This document shows positions 55,075 to 64,000 of a DNA stretch of 64,000 nt, piece after piece. The position numbers and the translations under genes are program-made. The DNA comes from Rutidosis leptorrhynchoides (taxonomy: Eukaryota > Streptophyta > Magnoliopsida > Asterales > Asteraceae): assembly GCF_046630445.1 (NCBI RefSeq), contig NC_092333.1, positions 105,137,501 through 105,201,500 on the forward strand. Direction: 5' to 3'. Numbering within the stretch: position 1 is the stretch's first letter; each line of letters starts with the position of its first letter. The notes below the pieces were generated by a model that worked only from the letters and a program-made list of their open reading frames with translations, did no database searches and was not told the DNA's origin.

Positions 55075-55156
55075 TAATGTCGAATGCACATATGAATTAG
55101 GGTAATATAATTTCCAGGATTATATTACGGTGACTCATATGAACGTTCCGACATTA
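55075..55156 (+). other. Long three-part hairpin in the gag leader
   Basis: Three nested arms: TAATGTCG (55075-55082)/CGACATTA (55149-55156), CATATGA (55089-55095)/TCATATG (55135-55141) and TAATATAAT (55103-55111)/ATTATATTA (55119-55127), with a 7-nt loop and near-symmetric internal loops. 116 bp upstream of the gag ATG. Confidence 0.75.
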
Positions 55157-55271
55157 TGACATAAAGAATTTAAGGTGAGTCAAGGAAAATTTTCTCTTTA
55201 TCCTCATTCTATATCACGGTTAGTATTATTGAGAATACTAATCAACGATATTCTTATGTTTTGAAGGAACA

Positions 55272-55385
55272 ATGCCTCCTCGTCGTGTACCATGAAACGA
55301 AACTCCCGAACAAGCTCTTCAAAGCATGATAGCCACCGCCGTAGATGTGGCCATGGCCAGTCACTCATCCAACAACAATAACAAT

Positions 55386-55454
<69 letters not shown>

Positions 55455-55860
55455 AATGGAGCCTGTAATTCAAATGAGGGATGCTCCTATAAAGCTTTCA
55501 TGGGATGCAAACCTCACACCTTCGATGGAACCGGGGGACCGGTTGTGCTCACCAGATGGTTTGAGCAAACGGAAGCCGTCTTTAGCATAAGCGGTTGTCG
55601 GGACCAAGACAAGGTCAAGTACTCCACTCACACTTTCGCCGGTGTCGTTCTCACTTGGTGGAACACCTATGTACAATCGGTGGGTACCGATGAAGCCCAC
55701 GCCCTCTCTTGGGCCGATTTAAGGGAAAAGATGATTATCGAATATTTTCCTCGTGAAGAAACCCGAAGGCTCGAACAAGAGCTAAGAACTCTAAAAGCGG
55801 TCGGAAATGATCTCAAGGCTTATAATCAACGATTTTTCGAATTAGCCTTGATGTGCCCAA
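55272..55860 (+). pseudogene. gag: Partial gypsy gag with early stop and Asn tract
   Basis: ATG at 55272 opens MPPRR and meets a TGA at codon 8 (55293-55295); the frame then stays open. A (CAA)n tract (55371-55456) gives an asparagine run. The capsid domain follows: FDGTGGPVVLTRWFEQTEAVF, then LTWWNTYV, then FPREETRRLEQELR and RFFELALMCP. The frame is lost near 55853-55865, where Ty1/copia sequence begins, so the C-terminal capsid, knuckle and all of pol are missing. Same Gag family as element B by motif order. Confidence 0.85.
55371..55456 (+). repeat. CAA microsatellite coding an Asn run
   Basis: (AAC)n of about 85 bp within the gag frame; the opposite strand gives a false poly-Cys ORF. 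Confidence 0.95.
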
Positions 55861-56407
55861 ACCTTGTGAACCTTATAATCAACTCACTTTTGAAGGAATT
55901 CGTGATTTGATTCTTAGTGAAGGTATTCGAAGGAAAGATTCAAGTGGGAATTCAGGTTCAGTTCTAAGTGTTAGTCGAGGAAAAGCTAAGTCAAGAAGTC
56001 CATCATGGAGTAAGAACAGTGTGTGTTGGAATTGTCAACAAGTTGGTCACTTTAAGTCAAAGTGACCGAGTTTAAGTCAGTTAGGAGCTTGTTGACTACG
56101 GTGATTGAGGAGCATCTTGGGTTTTGGATTCGGGTGTCTCGTATCATGCTACACCATACATGAACGAGATGGTGATTTTTAAGGGCTATTTCAGTAAGGT
56201 TCGAGTTACGAATGAGAGTACTATTGACGTTGTGGGTATTGGTGATCTCGTGGTTAAACACTTGGATTATGCTTGGATCTTGAGGAATGTGATGTTCAAC
56301 CCAAAGCTCAAGAGTAGATTGATCTCGGTTGGGCAAGTGGATGATGATAGGGTCATGTTCTATTTTGGGATCAAAAGTGGTTAGTGTTTAAAGAAGACTA
56401 TGTAATT
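55861..56407 (+). pseudogene. Ty1/copia Gag end, zinc knuckle and protease fragment
   Basis: Begins in another frame with a copia-type Gag C-terminus (LTFEGIRDLILSE), then basic linker and knuckle CWNCQQVGHFKSK, where a stop (TGA at 56063-56065) replaces the expected final Cys. After a frame change comes the aspartic protease WVLDSGVSYHATP (Asp at about 56124) and the region before integrase (ISVGQ, then WLVFKEDYV after another shift). It is cut by the small copia element at 56408 and resumes at 58153. No RT or integrase from this element is seen. Confidence 0.75.
56403..56407. repeat. Target-site duplication (TAATT) of the small copia element
   Basis: TAATT here and at 58148-58152. Removing the insertion rejoins the copia reading (KEDYV, then I-A-C-G). 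Confidence 0.85.
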
Positions 56408-56581
56408 TAAAAGATTTGATAATGTCTCTGTGTTTGTCATTGCAAAAATGGTGTGGTAAATATACAGAGATAGCCTAGGCTATGTATGGTAACAGTAACA
56501 GTAATCCCACCATTTTAGGGGAAGGTATGAATTACATAAATACAAAGATGCTAGTCAAATATTATACGTGTATTGCTATTA
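56408..56581 (-). repeat. 3' LTR of the small copia element
   Basis: 174 bp; shares ends TAAAAGATTT (+ strand, left) and ATTGCYATTA (right) with 57974-58147. Confidence 0.85.
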
Positions 56582-56590
56582 CTCCCCGCA

Positions 56591-57961
56591 GTCGAAACTA
56601 TTGGATTCCGTATGCAGAGACTGGAGCGAAACTCGTTGAAAAGTAACCGTGGTAGCCCTTTAGTAAAAATGTCTGCTATTTGAAATCTTTTTGGAACATG
56701 TAAGATGCGTACTTGGCCGCGTGAGACTTTTTCCCGAAAAAAATGGATGTCGAGCTCTATGTGTTTAGTCCTTTGATGTTGAACAGGATTACCGGATAAA
56801 TAGATGGCACTTACATTATCGCAAAACACAATTGTGGCTTTCATAATTGGACACATGAGCTCAAGTAATAGATTACGTAACCAACAAGATTTGGCAACTA
56901 CATTTGCAACTCAGTGGTACTCGGCTTCGGCACTTGACCTAGAAACTGTTGGTTGTCTTTTTACTGACCAAGAAATTAAATTATCTCCCAAGTATATGCA
57001 ATACCCGGAAATGGACCGCCGAGTATCAGGACAACCAGCCCAGTCGGCATCGGTATATGATACCAGTGCATGTGAAGATGACTTTGAGATATATAATCCA
57101 AGAGATAATGTGCCTTGAATATATCTGATTATGCGCTTTAGGGCAAGCATGTGAGCATCATGTGGCGAATGCATGTGAAGGCATATTTGCTGAACTGCAT
57201 ATGAAATATCCGGGCATGTGAACGTGAGATATTGAAGTGCACTAGCTAGACTCCGATAGGAAGTGGGGTCCGGATATAAATTTCCCAAGTTGGCGCTTTG
57301 CTTGCCTTGGGTGTCAACTGGTGTAGCAACTGGGTTACATGAAGTCGTACCTGCACGTTGAATAATATCCCGAGCATAGGCACTTTGATTAAGAAATAAA
57401 CCACTAGCACTACGATGAATAGAAATGCCCAAAAAAGAACTCAAAGGACCTAAGTCTTTCATAGCAAACTCGCAAGCCAATTTGGCCATAAGCTAATCAC
57501 GAAGATCATCTGAGGATGTAGCTAGAATGATGTCATCAACATAAAGTAACAAGTACGCAATATCCTTGCCGTTATGGTATATAAATAATGAGTGATCACA
57601 TTTGCTATGTATGAAACCAATAGTATAAGCAAAATCAGCAAATCATTGGTACCATGCGCGCGGTGCTTGTTTTAGACCGTAAAGTGAGCGTTCGAGCAAA
57701 CACACATGATTGGGGCGAGTACGATCTTTGAAATCTGTAGGCTGATACATATAAACAGTTTCAATTAAATTACCATGTAAAAAAAGAATTTTTAACGTCC
57801 AACTAGTGTATAGGCCAAGATTTAGAAACCGCAATACTAAGAACTGTCCAGATGGTGGCAGGTTTAACTACCAGACTAAAGGTCTCATGGCAATCAATAC
57901 CAAGCTGTTGTGCTCGTCCATCACTACAAGAAGATAAAATTTAGGGTTAGTTTTTGGTGGA
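56591..57961 (-). pseudogene. Copia RT-RNase H remnant
   Basis: Read right to left: an RT start (ETFSLVVKPATIWTVLSIAV), then the HGNL.E.VYM.QP and SLYGLKQAPRAWYQ motifs (57643-57834). A YVDD catalytic motif near 57540-57560 is in a shifted frame. The RT connection domain (DLGPLSSFLGISIHRS) and YTDADWAGCPDTRRS RNase H follow (56911-57489), with RNase H C-terminal DNVSAIYLSGNPVQHQRTKH and HVP..QIADIFTKGL (56551-56856). Several frameshifts and stops. The coding part starts abruptly at RT, soon after the primer site, so a large internal deletion removed gag to integrase before or after insertion. Confidence 0.85.
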
Positions 57962-57973
57962 CATCTGATACCA

Positions 57974-58147
57974 TAAAAGATTTGATAATTTCTCTATGTT
58001 TGTCATTGCAAAAATGGTGTGGTAAATATACAGAGATAGCCTAGGCTATGCATGGTAACAGTAACAATAATCCCACAATTTTAGGGGAAGATATGCATTA
58101 CATAAATATAAAGATGCTAGTCAAATATTATACATGTATTGCCATTA
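57974..58147 (-). repeat. 5' LTR of the small copia element
   Basis: 174 bp, next to the primer site at 57962-57973 and to the TAATT duplication at 58148. Confidence 0.85.
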
Positions 58148-58152
58148 TAATT

Positions 58153-58543
58153 GCTTGCGGGTAATAAAAGAGGAACCATGTATATTGTTGATGTTCCTTT
58201 CGAGGAATGGCTAGGTGGTTTTGTAGGTGCTAAAAATCCTAGCGGGCTAATGCTTTCCGAGATTGTTGAGGGGTCTTGTTTTAGTGGGAGCTCAAGTGAA
58301 CTTGAAACTCGTAGAGATTCGGGTCAAATTGAGTACACTAGAGTCTTCGTTACTTCGGGTAGATCTTTTCCAATGACAACTTTTTTGCGATCGATCGAGG
58401 AAGATAAACAAGAGATATCTCTAGGAGACACGGTTGATGATACATCCGTACAATGTGGGTTAGATCGGGGTGAAAATTGGGTTTGTCGAAATTCGTGCAC
58501 ACGTATGTGGTCGGTGTTCCAACGGGGAAAGGAAAGGAGGTAA
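58153..58543 (+). pseudogene. Right half of the interrupted copia ORF, product unassigned
   Basis: Continues the copia reading (KRGTMYIVDVP), then about 120 residues up to TAA. The first dozen residues fit the region just before a copia integrase. The rest (EEWLGGFVGAKNPSG, then GSCFSGSSSELETRRDSG) is open but shows no His/Cys zinc motif or catalytic acid that I recognise. It may be an unusual linker or unrelated sequence. No coding signal beyond 58543. Confidence 0.5.
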
Positions 58544-58586
58544 AGTGGACGATTAAAGGTACAATTGTGTTCACATGCAAGGTTTT

Positions 58587-59010
58587 TGAAATGTCCCGTT
58601 CATATTGATTATAAACGTTCCATATAAATTGATTTCGTTGCGAGGTTTTGACCTCTATATGAGACGTTTTTCAAAGACAGCATTCGTTGTTAAAACAAAC
58701 CATAACCTTTATTTTATCAACAAGGTTAAAAAGTCACCACCTAGATTATTCAGAGATGATAATCTAACAATATAACACTTACACACTACCAATACATATT
58801 GGTTTACAATATTAATATGTTACAACAAAGTAAATCTCGAATGCAGTTTTAAACAATATTATACAATCATGCTGACACCAAATCTTGTCCATATTTTAGC
58901 ATGCAACAGCGGAAGCTCTTAATAATCACCTGAGAATAAACATGCTTTAAACGTCAACAAAAATGTTGGTGAGTTATAGGTTTAACCTATATATTTATCA
59001 AATCGTAATA
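58587..59010 (-). repeat. LTR fragment (-), interrupted by the chromovirus
   Basis: Reads on the - strand as the end of a B/O-type LTR: caccaac...gttgacg...ttctcagg...gcttccgctg (58907-58977), the GAGGT/ACCTC hairpin (58642-58655) and the terminus GAACGGGACATTTCA at 58587. The upstream part is cut at 59011 by the next element. Confidence 0.75.
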
Positions 59011-59621
59011 TGTAACAACCCAACCCGTAATCCTTACGATAATTTTTTTTTATACAACACAATTACATGCCAATTAAATATGTAACCCATTTCACGAGTT
59101 CTATTTAAAACGCACAACAATTAATTGTTTACAATAGGCACGAGGGCCACGAATAAAGTTTAGTACAAGTTTGACCCATTACAAATGATAGTTTATAAAC
59201 CAAACGACGTTCCGAGCATGGTTTGGGACTAAACTACCCAAAACTAGGCCAACTTCCAAAAGCTCCAACATAACAACAACAAGGGACACCTAGTGCCCAA
59301 CGACCCCCTTGCCCTTGTCCGCGCCTGCATCTAAAAAGATAAACAACGAGAGGGGTAAGCAAAGCTTAGTGAGTAGAATAAATATATACATGCATATAAG
59401 ACTTACCCACACGCATCCACGATATCATATAACGCACACAATCGCATAACATCTCGATAAATAAGCTAGTATCGTCAAACCGTACAACTAGCCACATTAA
59501 TAACATAAATATCATAATCATAAATCAAATACTAGCATCACCAACTATAAACCATGGTTAACCAAAATCCTTCGCAAGGGGAATGACTTTAAGAAACAAG
59601 TCATCGATGTTCATAACAACC

Positions 59622-59931
59622 GTTAGCTCCCAAACCCGGCTATGGTATACTAACCCCCGAGGTGTTCCAAAAATGGTTATGGCATCACCCCCAAGTGTTC
59701 CCAAAAACAGCTATGGCATCACTTGATCAACATGTGAGTAAAACACGGCTATTACTCACAATCTTGTACACAAGCACGGCTATGTGCACAAATAATACGG
59801 ATAACAACGTGGGAGTAAAACACGGCTATTACTCGCCACTATATGCACAAACACGGCTATGTGCATAAATAACATACGTAGACAAAAACGGCTACATCTC
59901 GCAACTATTGTCACAAAACGGCTATGTGACA
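59622..59931 (-). repeat. Array of nine stem-loops with constant loop and variable stems
   Basis: The + strand loop consensus is AACACGGCTAT. Stems (+ strand): GTTAG/CTAAC (59622, 59650), GGTG/CACC (59661, 59686), CAAGTG/CACTTG (59692, 59720), TGTGAGTAA/TTACTCACA (59733, 59752), TTGTACAC/GTGCACAA (59764, 59784; one wobble), GAGTAA/TTACTC (59813, 59829), TATGCAC/GTGCATA (59842, 59861), GTAG/CTAC (59878, 59892) and TGTCAC/GTGACA (59909, 59926). Confidence 0.85.
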
Positions 59932-60814
59932 CCATCAATACGGCACATAAATCATATACATACATATATAGATATTCCACTCACCTCAAGTCCCTTGTGA
60001 AAGCTAACCGAGGTTGCAACCCTTCAATGTAATGTACCTATTACATTATGCATTTATTAACATACAATCTAGTTGAATTAAATGCCAACCACTAACCCTT
60101 GAGCATTTAATGACCCGTTTGCATTAAATAACTCAACTACACCAAAACCGCCCATTAATGGCCATGCCTCGTCATAAATCACTAAAAGCTAGTGATTAGG
60201 GTTTAATAACATCAACTAACATAAACTTGGTGTATTTCATAACCATTTCACCCGATTAGGTCAACTAGTGCTCTTTTGACTCTTTGACTCACAAATCAAG
60301 TCAAACTTACACAATAACAACTCTTTCATCCTTTTAAAAGTTCATTAATGACTAACAACATCATTTAGCACTTACAACCTCAAATCACAAGACCAAACCC
60401 TAGATAATAGCTACTTAGGGTTTCCTTTCAACAATCCAACCCAAAATCCACCCATTTAACCCTCAAATGGGTCACACAAGTTCCATATGAACCAAACCCT
60501 AGCTTAAACTAAATGAAACTCAAAACTTAGAGTTGAGACTTACCAAAACTATCCTCTTGTAGCTAATAACAAGGAGATCAACTTTAATTCTTGCTTCTAG
60601 GATTGATTCACAAAACTTCACATTCAAGTCTTGAGTTTAATCTAAGTGGGTTTTAGGATTTGAGAGGAAAATGTGAAAGAAAATGGAAAAGAAATAAGAA
60701 ATGGAGAACAAGTGGTTGATATTAAAAGCTCCAACCAGATCTACACGTAAAAAGACCAAATTGCCCCTAAACCCTATTTAATTTGAGTGGAATTCGGAGT
60801 CAGAACTGCAGAAT

Positions 60815-60937
60815 TGCCGCGGCGCGGCACCTTTGTCGCGGCGCGACATAAAGAAGGAAAAACGACCCTTTTTAACTCAAGTTCTGATCTGGATTTGCTT
60901 TGTTTGTCGCGTCGCGGCCCCATTCCTCGCGGCGCGG
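60815..60937 (-). repeat. Four GC-rich dyads (GCCGCGGCGCGGC type)
   Basis: 60815-60829 (TGCCGCG-G-CGCGGCA), 60834-60848 (TGTCGCG-G-CGCGACA), 60904-60916 (one mismatch) and 60923-60937 (one mismatch). The first two differ by a paired change. Confidence 0.8.
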
Positions 60938-61100
60938 CACTGGCCTGTTCCTGGTCACTTTGACAACAAATCATAAAACGAAGGTTCATACAACTAGCAC
61001 ACCTCATTCACTATTCTAATGCACGTCTAAGCTTCGCCCTTAAGTCTCACACGACTCAACACCATCGCGACACATACATAAACATGTACACGCACGCATT

Positions 61101-61103
<3 letters not shown>

Positions 61104-61164
<61 letters not shown>
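61104..61164. repeat. TA then CA microsatellite
   Basis: (TA)n followed by (CA)n, close to the start of the LTR. Confidence 0.9.
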
Positions 61165-61278
61165 TACATGTACTTACACAAAAACTAACACTTGGCTCAC
61201 TTAATCACACAAACGAACAAGTTATAAGCGTGCTAATAAATAAGGTTGTACCTTTAAACGCGTACGGAAAAAGGGGTG

Positions 61279-64000
61279 TTACAACTCTCCCCCACTTAAA
61301 TCGGAGCGCGTCCTCGCGATCCATGCTGCATGACACGAGGGAAGGTAAACCAACACGAATTCTTCGGGCTCCCAAGTAAACTCGGAACCTTTACTACGAC
61401 GCCATTGGACCTTAAAGGTCCTTACCTCTTTGTTACGCAACATTTTTACCTTCTCATTGAGTATAGCAATCGGCTCTTCAACTTATTCTAACTTGTTGTT
61501 TAGCTCAATTTTATCTAAAGGCATCCATGAAGAATCATCCGCAAGACACTTACGGAGGTGGGAAACATGAAATGTGTTATGGATCCCCGCAAGTTCTTCG
61601 GGTAATTCCAAACGATACGCGACTTCACCAACACGAGCTAAAACCTTAAACGGCCCAATAAATCGAGGAGCTAACTTTCCTCGCTTCCGAAACCGAATAA
61701 TACCCTTCCATGGTAAAACCTTGAGCATCACCATATCACCTTCGAACGTCTACGCTTATCGACGTAATATTTTTGCCTATCTTGCGCCTTTTTCAAATGT
61801 TCCCGAATCATATTGATTTTATCATTTGTATCCAATACCAAGTCGGAGCTCCCGACTTCCCTTTGTCCCACTTCGCCCCAACAAATCGGGGTTCGACACC
61901 TTCTACCATACAACATCTCATACGGTGGCATTCCAATACTAGAGTGAAAACTATTATTGTACGAGAATTCCACCAAAGGTAAATGTTCATCCCAACTACC
62001 ACCGAAGTCAATGATACATGCACGTAACATATCCTCCAATGTTTGATTCGTACGTTCGGTTTGACCGTCCGTTTGAGGATGGTACACTGTACTCATATTT
62101 ACCCTCGTACCCATATCTTCATGAAACTTCTTCCAAAATCGAGAAGTAAAACGCGTGTCCCGATCCGAAACGATAGACGCGGGAACGCCGTGTCTTGATA
62201 TCACCTCTTTAATGAACATCTTCGCAAGTGCCTCTGATATAATCGCTTCTTTAATAGGAAGAAACAATGCACTTTTCGTTAATCTATCAACAATCACCCA
62301 AATAGTATCAAATTGGGTTCTTGCCATTTTTGGCAACTTGGTAATAAAATCCATGGTAATATGCTCCCACTTCCACATCGGAATTTCTAGCAATTGCAAC
62401 TTACCATACGGCTTTTGGTGTTCGGCTTTGACTTGTAAACACGTGACGCATTGCTCAACATACTTAACAACGTCGCGTTTCATGCCCGGCCACCAATAAT
62501 CTTTCTTCAAATCATGGTACATCTTCGTCGCACCCGGATGTATGGAATACTTAGACTTGTGCGCCTCATCAAGAAGCACCTCTCAGAAATCACCCATCTT
62601 AGGCACCCACACTCTTTCTTGAAAAGACAATAAACCACGCGAACCCATTGTAATGAATTCTGATTGGCCCACAATTCGTTCCGCATGCTTGTTGTGAACG
62701 TAAGCCTCTATTTGAATCACACCAAGTTTTTCAAGAAAATCGTTAGAAATAATCATATGTAACAATCCCAATCGTAACGCCGGGTGGTGACTCTTTCAGC
62801 TTAACGCATCCGCGACCACATTCGCTTTGCCCGGATGATAAAGTATCTCACAATCATAATCCTTCACCTCATCCATCCATCTACGTTGACGATAATTCAA
62901 ATCCCGTTGATCAAAAAGATGTTTCAAACTCTTGTGATCCGAATAAATCGTACACTTGACACCATACAAGTAATGGCGCCAAATTTTCAAAGCATGGACC
63001 ACCGCTGCTAATTCGAGATCATGAGTCGGGTATCTCTTTTCATGTTCCTTTAATTGGCGAGAGGCGTAAGCGATGACTTTACCTCGTTGCATTAAAACAC
63101 ACCCGAGCCCATTCAAAGAAGCATCACAATAGACCGTCATATCATCTACACCTTCCGGCAATACTAAGACCGGAGCTTTACACAATTTCTCTTTCAACAA
63201 TTGAAAAACGATTTCTTGCTCGTTCTCCCAATTGAATCTCGTATTCTTCCTTGTCAACTTACTTAATGGCGAAGCAATCTTGGAAAAGTCTTGGATAAAC
63301 CGATGATAGTAACCGGCCAATCCGAGAAAACTTTGGATTTCCGTAGGCGTAGTCAGTTGTCCCCAACTCTTCACCGTTTCTATCTTCCCCGGATCTACTT
63401 GAATACCATCCTTGTTCACAATATGGCCAAGGAATTGAACCTCCCTTAGCCAAAATTCACATTTTGAGTACTTAGCATATAACTTCTCTTTTCTCAAAGT
63501 CTTCAACACACTACGCAAATGATGTTCATGTTCCTTCATACTCCTCGAATAGACAAGTATGTTGTCGATGAACACAATTACCGACTTGTCCAACATAGGT
63601 TGGCACACTCGGTTCATAAGATCCATGAATGCCGTCGGCGCATTCGTAAGACCAAAAGGCATCACCACAAACTCAAAATGCCCGTAACGCGTTCGAAAGA
63701 CCGTTTTCTCAATATCTTCCTCACGGACCCGCATTTGATGATAGCCGGACCGTAGGTCAATTTTAGAGAAATTTGTCGCACCTTGGAGTTGATCAAACAA
63801 ATCGTCAATCCTAGGCAATGGATAACGATTCTTGATCGTCACTTTATTCAACTCCCGATAATCAATGCACATACGCATACTACCATCTTTCTTCTTCACG
63901 AACAAGACCGGAGCGCCCCAAGGCGAAGCACTCGGTCGAATAAAACCCTTCTCAAGTAACTCTTGAATTTGATTCAACAATTCTTGCATTTCTGTCGGTG
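61279..64000 (-). pseudogene. pol: Chromovirus Pol (RT to chromodomain), broken
   Basis: From the right edge leftward: RT ([22 protein letters not shown], then FIDN where FIDD is normal; Asn codon at 63561-63563), RNase H ([14 protein letters not shown], then the end of the domain at 62800), integrase with His/Cys region (about 62430-62570) and catalytic motifs [16 protein letters not shown] and HPQTDGQTERT, then a [19 protein letters not shown] core and chromodomain (KEVRTFKVQW, WEPEEFVLVYLP, SGGEL). Breaks: TGA at 62796-62798, TGA at 62583-62585, a frameshift near 61735-61745, a stop at 61483-61485. The final TAA (61279-61281) lies inside the LTR. Continues beyond the window. Confidence 0.95.

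Larger units (their letters stand above)
56408..58147 (-). mobile_element. Internally deleted Ty1/copia element, 1740 bp
   Basis: Two 174-bp LTRs (56408-56581 and 57974-58147) differing at about ten positions. A primer site TGGTATCAGATG (- strand, 57962-57973) abuts the upstream LTR, and a GC-rich purine tract (TGCGGGGAG, - strand, 56582-56590) abuts the downstream one. Only RT and RNase H remain; gag, protease and integrase are absent. In its own orientation the LTR begins TAAT and ends TTTA, not TG...CA. TSD TAATT. Confidence 0.85.
59011..61283 (-). repeat. 3' LTR of the right-hand chromovirus
   Basis: 2273 bp, TGTAACACC... to ...GGTTGTTACA in its own orientation (terminal inverted repeat TGTAACA/TGTTACA). 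Holds GC-rich dyads (60815-60937), a stem-loop array (59622-59931) and a TA/CA microsatellite (61104-61164). Confidence 0.9.
59011..64000 (-). mobile_element. Chromodomain Ty3/gypsy element (-), right part outside window
   Basis: 3' LTR 59011-61283, pol from 61279 to the right edge. Same family as the pol tail and LTR1 at 13223-15405. The left target duplication would be TAATA (59006-59010); its partner is outside the window. Confidence 0.9.

Noticed and set aside
55204-55473. Poly-Cys ORF
   Set aside because: Antisense reading of the CAA tract that codes the Asn run in gag.

Overview
The window is plant nuclear DNA made almost entirely of LTR retrotransposons, many nested inside one another. 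It is very AT-rich, carries long TA and ATT microsatellites, and has tRNA-Met-type primer sites. An Athila-lineage element, chromodomain Ty3/gypsy elements and Ty1/copia pieces are present. The repeat families look like those of Asteraceae, but that is recognition rather than proof. I see no host gene, no canonical tRNA or rRNA gene and no CRISPR array.

Layout. (1) 1-13222: right part of an Athila-type Ty3/gypsy element on the + strand. It has gag (open at the left edge), pol, a small basic zinc-finger ORF, an internal promoter, a two-exon ORF in the env position, a structured 3' region and the 3' LTR (11237-13222, TGAT...ATCA). (2) 13223-15405: the tail of a chromodomain pol plus its 3' LTR (LTR1), into which the Athila element inserted. 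(3) 15406-52999: one old LTR (LTR-O), split by three complete elements that each keep a perfect 5-bp target duplication. These are A (17547-29837, AGCTC), B (30093-40606, TTACG) and C (40769-52754, TTTAC). B encodes a broken gag-pol. A and C lack pol and share one small ORF. (4) 53000-58586: 5' LTR, primer site, leader and partial gag of another gypsy element, joined to a copia gag/protease fragment. That fragment is split by a 1740-bp internally deleted copia element on the - strand (56408-58147, TSD TAATT). (5) 58587-64000: an LTR fragment (-) interrupted by a chromodomain element (-), whose 3' LTR is 59011-61283 and whose broken pol runs to the right edge.

How the parts relate. A and C share with B the leader downstream of the primer site, the unusual plus-strand primer block before the 3' LTR, and LTR end motifs. 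They are therefore plausible non-autonomous partners of B-like elements.

The most unusual signals are structural. LTR1 and the LTR at 59011-61283 are related, and each holds an array of eight or nine short stem-loops with a constant loop and stems that differ from unit to unit but stay complementary. Short GC-rich palindromes occur in sets of two to four in five different LTRs. In the Athila element they sit about 20-24 bp upstream of a TATA box, both in the LTR and at a second, internal promoter in front of the env-position gene. A long covarying hairpin is shared by A, C and the 55-kb gag leader. A and C both carry a duplicated primer-binding site in which each copy is preceded by that element's own LTR end.
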